A stretch of DNA of 64,000 nt from Serinus canaria (taxonomy: Eukaryota; Chordata; Aves; Passeriformes; Fringillidae). The stretch covers positions 64,483,934 through 64,547,933 of the forward strand of contig NC_066313.1 of assembly GCF_022539315.1 (NCBI RefSeq). The letters run 5' to 3'. The translations under genes were made by a program, and so were the position numbers. Below are positions 40,699-51,600 of the stretch, piece after piece; within the stretch, counting starts at the first letter, position 1; each line of letters starts with the position of its first letter. The notes under the pieces were generated by a model that saw nothing but the letters and a program-made list of their open reading frames with translations, searched no databases and had not been told where the DNA came from.

Positions 40699-42459
40699 GT
40701 AAATCATTATTACACAAAAATTCAAATATGTAGAAACATTGCGGAACAGCTCTTCATAAAACGAAATATTTTCTAAACAGTGTTTTTTATCTATTTAATG
40801 TTTAATAAATGGCCTCATAATTAACCAAAACTCCATGATAGAAGTTTTCAAAGAAGTTTATATTGTGTTTTGCAACTAATATTGAAAGGAGGATTACTTT
40901 ACAGGCTAAACAAGAATGTGAGCCAGACAGACAACGTTTTGATTTCTGAACAGAAGAACAGCCAGCCAAGCTAGTTTGTTCTGTTTGATACTTAATTGTT
41001 CAATGAATGCATCACTACTTCTTACACAGCTCTTCTGTTAAATCACTTTTGAAGATATTTAACAAACGTCAGCTCGAAAGGTCCCAGAATTAGGGCAAAC
41101 TAATTTTCAAAAAAATCTTTAAATTGTCTTTTAATTTTTCTCATAGGAAAGAAAGGGCAACTAGGTTTTCTATTAGATGATGCCACCATATGTAATTTGT
41201 AGGCTTACTATTTCAGGAATGTGCTTAACAGTTTGATTTTTAAAGCCACAGTAAGTACAAATTAGAATTACTACACCCAAGTACTTCACAGAGTGCAAAT
41301 ACTTGAATTTCTACATATTTTTAAATTACTTGAATTTTTTAAATTTTTTGTGTATATATATATATGTCTATATAGATTATTTCAGTGAAAGATACATGAA
41401 CAGTGAAGTTTGGGGATTTTTAACCAATACTCTAATTTGGTTTGTATTCTTAGGTATATCATGGTAATTTCTATTTGACTAAAACATATTCTTTCAGGTT
41501 CTTACTTGGAAGACATCAGGAATGGTGAATCCATTGTTATGCTTGGTATTCTTCCATATCACTATTCTTTGTCTTAAATTGTTCTGTGTTTCACTTCAAT
41601 ACATTCTTTACCCACAGTAGTTTTATACTTGCTTCACTGATGAAAGATTATCACTGACCTTAGTTCAAATTCCTGCAACTTTCCACAGGAGCATCTTCAG
41701 CACATTTTTATCCTGTCATTAAATTTTTGATCTTTTACCATATAATTGTATAGATTAACTCACAATACAATCCAGTACAAAGTTAAACATTGTTTTTTTG
41801 TGTAAAGTTCTAAAACTTCTCCTTACTTTTTTTACAGGATTTTTACCCCCAGCTATTGTTTTTCTTCTTTTTTTTTTTTTTTAGAACAAACCAGAGATAC
41901 TGTAGACTACAGCATGTTTAAGTAGCCCATTATTTTTCTTTTCACTGACAGTTTGTTCAGTCATCTAGATGAAGTCTAGAGCATGGATAAAAAGCTGATG
42001 CAAAAGTGATTTTTTCAGCTTTTGGGTTGAACTTGGCTCAAATACTGCTACTTAAGTGCAGTATTTATTATACAACCTCTTCAGCTTTTTAAAGAAGGGA
42101 GGAAAAGACCACAGTAAGTCAGTAAGACCATAAACAGAGTCATTGACTCTACTTTTTTTTTAATCAATAGAAGCTGTTACATTAAAACCCTTGAAAATGC
42201 AGATTAGGGAAGTGTAGAGAGTGTTATCATTATTGTAGTCAAAATAGCACACAATTAGAACAGAAAAGTGTGAAGATAATGTACTAGTAATCAATTTGAA
42301 GGTGGTATGTTTCCTTTTTTGTGTATGTAATAAAAGGTTAAGAGTTTATATTAATATGCAATTGGTAAAAACCAATAATATCCAATAATAATCCAGCAAT
42401 AATCAAGTAATTGTGTTTTTAAGTTAAAAAATCTATGGTAGTTATACCTTTTTTTGCAG
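40699..42459 (+). other. PIBF1 intron, 1761 bp
   Basis: It starts GTAAAT and ends TTTTTTTGCAG. It contains a TATATATATATAT run at about 41352-41366 and a 15-base T-run (41868-41882) followed by TTAG-like AG, which resembles an acceptor. No exon partner or coding sequence is recognised. Confidence 0.88.
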
Positions 42460-42590
42460 CTTGACAGAGCAAATTCTTTGTTGAACCAAGCACAACAACC
42501 ATACAAATACCTCATTGAAACTGTGCAACAGAGAGATTCTCAAATAAGTCTACAGAAAGAACATATTACACAACTTGAAAAAGATTTCAG
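42460..42590 (+). CDS. PIBF1: PIBF1 internal exon 5 of 6 in window
   Basis: This 131-nt exon starts in phase 0 and encodes 43 codons plus two bases, from [20 protein letters not shown] to HITQLEKDF. The acceptor is CCTTTTTTTGCAG; the donor is TTCAG|GTAATT. It joins SQE|LDRANS exactly as in vertebrate PIBF1. The QQPYKYLIE element contains a proline, so the helix is probably interrupted there; the rest ([20 protein letters not shown]) is coiled-coil-like. The trailing AG joins T of the next exon to make Ser. Confidence 0.93.
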
Positions 42591-45500
42591 GTAATTAAAA
42601 TCACTGATTCTTGTTTTACTTTCTCTTAAACTGAAGGTAAAAACACTTATACTTTTATCATTTGGAAAAAATTGTGCTATTGTCCACCAAGTTGAGATGT
42701 AGATGTTAACACTCCATTACTGACCAACTCCAGTCCACGTGCTGGAATTGTAGCACTTGTTATTTCTCTCACAATGTCAGAAAAGGTACTTTAATTATGG
42801 AAAAGTAGCTGTGACAGGTTTAAAGTGAGTTTGGAGGTTTAGAAGACTAAAAGGAAAGAACGACACAATAGTTGTACAACAGTAAAAATCAAGAAAAAAT
42901 GTCAGAAAAACTATAATAGCATAGTCCACCAGTAAAGGGTATTTCAGCCAAAATTAGAGCATATGCTCTTGGGGAGACTCTCTGATTTGCTGCTGTATCC
43001 ATCTGTCAGACCTCTCTAACCACTGAGCAACTTCCCTAACACCTGATTCCCAGGTAAGCTGTTATAAAATAATATGTCCCTTGATTTTCAAGGAAGTTGA
43101 TAGCCAAGTCCCACTGCTCTACAGAAGAATTAGTATTTTAAGTATTAGGTGTTTATGTGGTGTCTTGGTTTAGGAAAAGCAAACAGTAACTATTAGGAGA
43201 CATTAGTGTGATTCTGTTATGAAGCAATTACATGAAAAATACAGGATTTTCCACTAATCTACTGAAGCAATTAAAATAAAACAGGATTCACCCTAGCTAA
43301 TACATCTTACATACTGTCATACATATGTATCTATTCAGAGTGTTTTGATGGTTTGGGATGGTATTTGTTATCCCTTGAGGAATACCTAAAAATGCTTATT
43401 ATCCAAGCAAATCTATATATGAATCAATAAGTTTATAAATAAACTGAAATATTCATTCGTAGTTCCTGACAAGATATTTTCCACTGAGCTTAATTTTGAT
43501 TCAATAAGAATAGACATTTTTAATTCCAGAATCAAGTGTTTTTAATATTTTCCTAGACTGTTACATTATAAGAAGCACCTCAAAGATAACCTCTATTTTT
43601 CCAGAAAATGAAAAATCCCCGTGTTCTCTATATACAGTGTCTTACTTTTCATTTGTGCATAGTATCAAAGAATTGGTCACAAATTTTTAGATTATGGTAA
43701 AAATGATGAAATGGTTTTGTTATTCACAAAGTAGTCCAAAAGTCTCTCAAAAGGAAGATAGAAGGGGTGTACAAAGGTGACGTCATTTCTGAAAGTGTAT
43801 GTTCCATGCTTTAAAATCTAAAAGAAGTTAAATGTGTTATTAATATTGATTTTCTTGAGTTAAATGGCTCATTGCCAATAATCTGTATGCTTAGCTATTC
43901 TTCCTAAATCTACCCTACAAATTAAGGTACCTAAATGAGAGACTTATGTCAACTTTCCTTAATGGTTCATGGAGGAAGTAACATCTCCAAAAAGTAATTC
44001 AGATTTTGGGTGGAGTGAGTTATTTCTTAGAGAGGCCTATTACTCTCCATTAAGAGTAAAGGAAATTTTTTTCATCTTAAAGGGCCTCAAGTTAAGAAAG
44101 AAAATGGATCTGCCCTACAGTGTGAGCATTCATGGTAAACATACCAGCAGTACTCCACTGTGGGGAGCTGAGGTGTGCTCAGCATTAGTTTATGTTTCTG
44201 TAAATGAAAGTGTGGCCTGACAAAAAAATATTATAGCAAAAAAAACAAGTAACACTTTGCACATCAGTTATTTTGGTAATTTTTTTTTTCTGGTAGTTTC
44301 CAGTATTCCTTGTAAACTGAAAATAGCTTTTACTCCACTATCACAAGTTTGCTCAGTTTCATAGGCCAGAGAAATTCTTGGGAACAGCCTAATGTTTTGG
44401 GGCTTTTGGTGCATATTAGTAGTCTTTAATTTTGCTGTTCATAACTCCATAATTAAAGCAAAGGTCCTAAATTGTTAGCTAGTATTCCCTGCCATATATG
44501 AGAAATCATAATCTGGGATAAAATTGATGATGTTGGTCCTTTGCTTTCCGATAAGTGAGAGGAAGGTTTGAGGTAGGGATTTCTAACTAGAGAACCATTA
44601 CATTCAAGAAATTTTTTGTCATGAGGATAACCTTTTAGAATCTGCTGATGACAGTTTTAAATTAAAATATCCCTTAGGTGATTTCAGATTACTCTCAGCT
44701 ATTCCAGAACTGAATCAGAATGGGATTTAAGTAAATTAATGATAATCCTACCAAATATATGCCAAGTGAAGCTCTGCTGGATCAAAAGATTTAGCCCACT
44801 ATTCCTATCCCTCTTAGTTTATTAAACAGCATTTTGTTGGTTTGTGCATGGAATATTTTTGAGAGGATGAGTTCAGAGAATTAATGCTCCTCAAGGAGAG
44901 CCCTAAATTCTGCAGATAATGTTGGTGCTATTAGAAAAGTATTAGTGAAAACACTAAACATGGTTTATGAAGCTTGGTCTCTGTATCTCAGAGCTGAAGG
45001 AAAATTTTAGTATTTGTAAAACCATTTCAAAATTAAATTGTTCTTTCAACCATTACCTATGATTAATAGTTAATAATACTGCACTTCTGCAGCAGCCTCT
45101 GAGATTTAATTTGTGCTACAGTTACACAAGGTAAATTATTTTTTAAAATTTTAAGTTCAATAATGCATCAGTTTTTTTCTAAATAGCAATTTCACAAGAA
45201 AAGCTAAAGGAAAAATAGTGCTTGAATTCTTGTTTTCAGATGGACCTTCAAAAATACTAGTGTTTTTTTGCGTGTGTAATTTTTTTAATCTCATATTTGA
45301 GTACCGTATTGGAGACAAATTAATGTAATGTTGATAATGCCTGCACCCCAAGAATCAAGACTTAGTTTGTCCTTAGACCTGCTCCGTGCTTGATCATAAT
45401 TTTCCTTCCTTCTTATTTAGTGTGGAGATTGAATGGTGGAGTGGTGTTCTTTTAGTGTTGTCTTTTTATCTCATCTGCTCATCAAAAGAGTTCATTATGT

Positions 45501-46339
45501 AAGTCATGGATTCCCCAAACAGAACAGGCACATCTGTGTTATCAGTGCCAGTGTTCTCTATCACTTCCCACTTAACTTGAGTGTGGAGGGATTAGCAAGT
45601 GAATTTACTTTTTTAGTCTTAATCCATAATTGCCTCCTCTATGCAGTGATCATGGCCAATAGTCTTTTTAGAACATACTCCTGGGGTGAATAGGTTCCAG
45701 CAGATTTCCCAGGATGATGAGTCAGTACTTTATTGCAACCTATAAATGTTTTGCAGCAACCTGCAGCACTTTGTACTTCCATGTCTATTGAGAAGTTTGT
45801 TGGTTGTACTGGATGTGAGTTTGATTCTGTGATAAAACAGAATATTGTTCAACAGCAGATGTTGTTGAATCAGCAGAAGAGGAAGACAAGCACAAGGAAG
45901 GCGGTCTATGACAGAAATCTCATTTTGGATGTTCTTGGGCCATATCTTTATAAATTTTTCACAAAATGGCCAAAATTCACTTATATAATGGTCCCTTAAT
46001 AGGCATCCCTAAAAGATGTGTTCAGTATTCTCCACACTCATCATTCTATTAAAGTGTCATTTCTTACAGCGGTTATTTCTGCAAGAGGAATGAGAAAGAT
46101 TCAGGCAGATCATTTTGATATAGTATTTTTGACAAGTCCTGCAGACCCATCTAAGTCTCTTTCCAGCATGGTCTTCAAAGTTCGCTTCAGCTAGAGCAGC
46201 TTACCTGCCTTCATCCTAAATTGTCACACCTGTAGAGCTAAGGCTGTCTTTCAGAGCCTTCATATCAAAATACCTTCCTCACTTGGAAAGACTGTTCAAG
46301 TGGTGCTCAAGGCTGCCTATGTCAGTAGCTGTCAGACTG

Positions 46340-46460
46340 AATCACAGAGTGGTTTGGATTGGAAGGAACCTTTAAAGATCATCTAATTCTGCCTTCCTGC
46401 CATGGGTAAGGACATTTTCCAATAGATCAGGTTGCTCAAAGCACCATTCAGCTTCTCACT
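46340..46460 (-). mobile_element. CR1 LINE 3' end fragment, antisense
   Basis: This is the reverse complement of a CR1 3' end: AATCACAGAGTGGTTTGGAT, TGGAAGGAACCTTTAAAGAT, CATCTAATTCTGCC, CCTGCCATGGGTAAGGACA, AGATCAGGTTGCTCAAAGC. The LINE 3' terminus lies at the low-coordinate side. It is diverged and about 120 bp long. Confidence 0.88.
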
Positions 46461-48639
46461 GAAAGGAGAGAAACAATCAGAATACTTATCAGAGAGAATT
46501 AAAGTAGTATATCCAGCAGAGCTGGAGATACTTTGTTGGTTTGCTGAGAAATGTGTCCATTCTGGACATGTGGATCTTTAGCCATACCTTCATAAGAGCT
46601 GTGAGAGCTGTTGTGGTTGGGTAAATGCTTAACTGGGCTACTGCCATTGCTGGGATTTGCATGAACAACTTAGGGACCCACTGCCAGGTTAAAAGTTGTG
46701 CTGATACCACTGCTGAGTGGTTCAGCAGTGAAGGCACAAGCATATTACCACTCAAGGAGAAGGAGAGGTTGTTAAGGATAATGGAGGCTCTGTCAGGTGT
46801 TGCCCACATAAGGTGTTCACTCCCACTCTCATTCCCATCCCTTTAGGATTCTCCCAGGCAGGCCATGGGCTATGCTGGCACTTGGCCTCAAACAGAACTT
46901 GGCTCTGGGAGCAGAACACTTTGTGTGCTTCTGAACTGAGCCATGCACCTGCAGATATGTTTCAGATACAAAACCTTGGTCTTGAGTGACAGGGCATCTG
47001 CAGGATGCATTTATAGGTGGTCTGCATATCTCAAAATACTCTGTTAAGTAACTTCTTATTTATATTAGACCACATAGCACTCTCGTTAATAAAAGTAAAT
47101 AGTGATGGTTAATAAGAGCAGTGCTGTGTGTGAGGATGACTCCTTGCTGCTATAAAGAAATCTCTCTAGCATACAGTTCTTTAGCCAGAAATGAAAACAT
47201 CACATTTAGCACTCCTTTTAAAAAGAAATGCTTGGAACTGTGTCATGTTGTGGGAAAACAAATCTCTGAGTTTCATTCTTATGTATGTAGTGAAGTAATT
47301 GTAGTTTTAGTACATAATTTTCTGCTAAAAACATCTAGGTTTATAAATAACTGGAGATGTTAAAAGGACTTCATTCATAAAGAGACGGTATTTATTTTAA
47401 ATGCAGTTACTCAAATTTCTCAGTACCAATGGCTGGTTTTAAAAGAGGTTCGCTTACGCAAAAGCAATACTCAAAAGCCTTAACTGTGTGGAAAATCCAG
47501 AAGCCATATAAGGATTTTGCTCACTAAGAAGCTTTGTACTGAAATGTTCCTTACCTAAACATTTTGGGTTCTCTAATTGCCATCCAAACATAAAGCTCGA
47601 CATAGAGTGTTAGATGAGTTTTTCCCATCAAAGAATGGGCAATGAGCTTTTTATGAGAACATTACCATTCTGTGAAATATGCACCATCTATTCCAATAGT
47701 ACTGCAGCTTACCAGAGAAATGCTCCAAGCAAAATTTGTGGAAATATGTCCTTTTTTATACATTTTCTGACCTGTAATACAACTTTTTAAAAGTTGTTTG
47801 ACTTGTTTTTCTTTTTTTTTACAGTTTGAAAAAGTAATTTTAATTTGGACACTTCATGGATAGGTTTTTAAGCCTCCTGAAACATTCCAGCTAAAATCAT
47901 TAAGCAACACTCTCCTAAATCTGTTTAAAAATCTGAGCTGTGGTTATTTGGCTGCACAATGAGAGATCACTAATCTGTCATGTATTTTCTCTTGTAAGGA
48001 ACTTTTGTTTGCAAAACGTCTTATACCTCCCTTTCTAATTATGTGACTTAATAACAAAATTTGGCCTAAACTAACAATTAAACTAACTGCCTGTTTTGAG
48101 CTATTGATCTGTAATTTGCAGACAAGGGATAGCTTCACTATATGGCTATATAATATATTCAGATATAGATATAAAACCTTTACATATACTATTTGTATTT
48201 AATTTTTTTCAATGGTAATACTGTATCTGAATATAAAATGCAAAAAAGAAAATCAATATTGGACTATTCAACTTCATGCTGTAAGAGAAAGGCACAATGC
48301 ATTTCTTACAGCATCTGGAGTACAGAGTTCACTGAAAAAAAAAACATATACTTTTTTTTTTCCAAACTGAGTAGAAGTAATAATAAAATCCAGTACTATA
48401 TAAACACATGTTTATTTTGTGTGTCCAGCATAAACATATTATTCAGAATATCTAATTATAGAAGCTTCTGAAAAGGATAGTAAATAATATATTTACACTT
48501 CAGCATTAAAAATGGTTTAGTTGCCCAAATTGAAAAAAGTTTATAAGGCTGAAACAGGGAAATGTTAGTATCTATTCTGCAGAATAATCACATTTCATAA
48601 AAATGTCTTGCATACGATATCCAGGCTACCTTGGCTTTA

Positions 48640-49310
48640 GATCCTGAGTGAAGCAAGACAAAACAAGCCAGTGGTTGCTATGAGCAATGTGTATGTGTAT
48701 GACAAGTGTATTTTATGGTGAGCCTGCATTCCTGGTACCTGGATTCATACCTGGCTAGGCTTTAAAAGCATGATGGAATGAAACTAGGTGTCCTCACAGA
48801 CAATTTAGTTTCTTCTGGAAAGCACACAGAAAAAACAGGACTTGCACTGCTTTTCAGTTAGTTCTCTAACCTGGACTTTTCCGGCCACAGTTCTATGATA
48901 TCTCACATCAAGCACCTTCTCCACATTCAGGATGAGGCCATCAGTGACCAGCACTGGGGGGGAGCACATCATGGTCCCATCTTTTTAGATGAAAGTTAAA
49001 ACCCTTGATCTCTAGTGTTGGAAGCTGGTTTGCCTAGACTGGTGGTTTCAGAATCATAGCAAGACACTTGAGGCACTCCATCACAAATGGAGCAGCTCAT
49101 CCTTGCCTTCAGCTGTGGGTCTCCACTGAACATGGTAAATCAACTTATTTTGGTTATCCATGTGACAGATAACCTTTAAAAAGATGCCAGTGTCCATCCA
49201 GATCAGTGAAGGGACCTTCTTATGTGGTGACAAAGTGTCTAGTACCAACAGAAAGAGTAGGTTACCAAGATGTTGCAAGGAAAGGATGATCCTTCAACAG
49301 TTCTCACTTA
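48640..49310 (-). other. GC-richer segment with degraded coding-like phrases, unidentified
   Basis: Read on the minus strand, this segment has a 65-codon open frame (49081-49278) containing HKKVPSLIWMDTGIFLK and HMDNQNKLIYHVQWRP. Further on, after stops, comes PPVLVTDGLILNVEKVLDVR. The last phrase loosely resembles the chromodomain end of Ty3/gypsy-type integrases, but I cannot confirm this. Stops and frame breaks mean it is not a working gene. It may be an old retroposed or transposon fragment, or chance. Confidence 0.2.
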
Positions 49311-50051
49311 GGTCAGCTAAAACAAATTATAAAGCTGCTCTCTGATTTGTCACACTGCCAGTTTAACCTGGACTAGGTTAAACTACTCTTCACTGGGAGT
49401 GTAAGGTAGGTTAAACCTAGAATCTCTTTGCTGCTATCCAAGATGTTGGTTCAGGGCATTTTAAAACCAAGAACTGAAATGGTCAGTCTTCTTCCCGAGA
49501 TGCAACTTTTGAAGATATTTCTGTTTAACCTTGTCATATATTATCATTCTGTCTGGTAACTGTTTTCTCACTCTGTTAAATGTGTATATGCCTCTTTCAG
49601 TATTCTTTCATGAGCACATGAATTATTCCCTTCTATCTGCAATGATGAAAAAGCACAAGTATTGCAAAACTACAAAATTCAAAGTCGGCACATGCTTTGG
49701 TAGTTCTAAATCAATGTGTATGACAGAAAACACATGAAGTGCTACTGAATGATGTAGTTGTCTATGTCCTATATTTTACTATAAACAAAGAAATTTAGAA
49801 CTGCTCTACATTGATCACTTATGTCACATTATTCCAGAAGGTATAAGCAGTATAAGTAGAATAGGTTCTATTCTGTAGATGAAACTGAACGTTAAACATT
49901 AACTTCTGGCTCAGTCATGAACACTAATGATTATCCTTATTCAGTACACTACTTAAGTCCTAGAGAAACTTGTATTATTGCTTCTCTAAAAAGTTTTTGA
50001 GCCTCTAGAAGGATTAGTTTATGTTCTTAGGAAATACAGAAAAAAGAAAAA

Positions 50052-50103
50052 GAATCCAAGAAAAAGTGATGTGTAAGTAACAACACATGAATCCAAGAAA
50101 AAG
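50052..50103 (+). repeat. 15-bp direct repeat, 37-bp spacing
   Basis: GAATCCAAGAAAAAG occurs at 50052-50066 and again at 50089-50103. This is a short local duplication. Confidence 0.8.
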
Positions 50104-51515
50104 AAGGTACAGCAATTTCATTGTGATTAAAAATGTGACAGAAAATAAAACTCTTGAAAATATTAAAATATTTTTATAGTTTTTTAGAGTGTTATTACTT
50201 TTCTTTTAAATAGTTGAAACAACTGAGCAATTTGGCAAAAGGATACATTTTTTTTCTGAGAATTAATGAATGCCTAGAAGGAACTGACAGTCATAATTTG
50301 CAATACAGAGCTTGTAAGAAACTGCCAGAAAATCTCTGGGGCAAAGGATGATGTTGCTTATTTGAAATGAGCGGATGATACACGGCCAATTACAGATTGA
50401 TTTATTTTGTTGATCATTTCTGGATCAAATATTGGAAATATTAAATAATTTGTGTTTGCAACATATGTAATTGCTCCACTTATAAAATTTTAATATATTT
50501 GCTTTTGAACTCCTGACCTGTTTGCAGTATTACATATTTGCATTCCATAAGCAGAATCGCATTTTTCATAGTTCTTGATTTATGTTACAGTTTATATTGT
50601 ACAATATATTTAGTTAAGTCATGTTAATGGCATATATTACATGTCTTCCAAGAAAATCTCTGTGGCTGTTTTAACAAAATAGATGATATACTGGTATTAT
50701 GCATGCATTACTCTAAACTTTAATGTTAGAAACTGATGCTGGGGCTGAATAGGAAAATACATTTAATTTTTGTAGAACTGCTGCCTGGAATCACAATGTG
50801 TATGCTAAGCATTTCAAATGTTCATGTGCTATAACTTTGAAGACAAAAAATGATTAAAGTTAAACTTTACATTCTGCTATAAAGGCATGCCTTCATGCTA
50901 AATCAGTTTTCATACTTGGTTCATAGGACAAGCTTGATCCCATACATTATCCTGGAATAAAAATATTAAAAATAACAAAAATATGTTTATATTTTTTGCA
51001 GAAACTACACAGCTAAAGGGAGAAGAGCTATATGTTTTTCTTCCTTGTGTTTGCTATTTTCAGAATTCTAAATACAGTAGTATAAGGAGTTCATACGGTG
51101 TGCTACTGCTAGTGACTAATACCACAAAGAAATCCACATTTTGATATGGAAGTGTAGGTATAAGGAGACTTACCTTGCTTATAAAATAATCTCATTTTAC
51201 GTAGAAGAAACAAAGAAATTATAATAGCAAATTCTAATCATTTAAACTACCCTTCAGAGAAAAAAAAAAGGCATTTTTATGAAGGCTTTGAATAGTTTTT
51301 CTGTTTGACTAAAATAAGAAGTTGTGCGCACATTTGGGCCCATTTATAAAAATTTCAGTGCTTGAATATGGAGAAGGATCATTTGACACAATTACTTGAG
51401 CAGATTTTTATTGTTGCCAGTATTTAGCTTTAGAAAATGCATGTTTCAGCCAGAACACAAGATTAAAAGAGATTATCTGTTGCTATTACTGCATTTCCTA
51501 TCCTCTTTTTACCAG

Positions 51516-51600
51516 TCTTTTAAATAAAGAAAAGACAGCTTTGCTGCGTGTCAAGAATCAAATGGCAGCAGATTTGGAGAGACTTCTAAATGACCGTGAG
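51516..51600 (+). CDS. PIBF1: PIBF1 internal exon 6 of 6 in window
   Basis: This 85-nt exon completes a Ser codon and encodes 28 codons, LLNKEKTALLRVKNQMAADL then ERLLNDRE. The acceptor follows a clear pyrimidine tract (TCCTCTTTTTACCAG); the donor is GAG|GTAATC. The exon ends in phase 0. It is separated from the previous exon by an 8.9 kb intron, the longest fully contained one. In human the next residues begin ELAAMKQ; I could not find an equivalent in the remaining 12.4 kb, so the following exon probably lies beyond the window. Read-through of the donor gives VIFVF and a stop. Confidence 0.92.

Larger units (their letters stand above)
42591..51515 (+). other. PIBF1 intron, 8925 bp; no internal exon recognised
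   Basis: It starts GTAATT and ends TTTTTACCAG. It is mostly AT-rich. It holds an antisense CR1 fragment at about 46340-46460, a GC-richer stretch at about 48640-49310 with minus-strand coding-like phrases, a 15-bp direct repeat near 50052-50103 and an octamer motif ATTTGCAT at 50536-50543. An 88-codon open frame near 45733-45999 has no homologue that I know. Confidence 0.82.

Noticed and set aside
45733..45999. 88-codon + strand open frame
   Set aside because: No recognisable family and no fitting splice sites; kept only as an unexplained ORF of borderline length.
46600..47020. GC-richer block beside the antisense CR1 fragment
   Set aside because: Could be another old repeat, but I could not match it to any family or to another part of the window.
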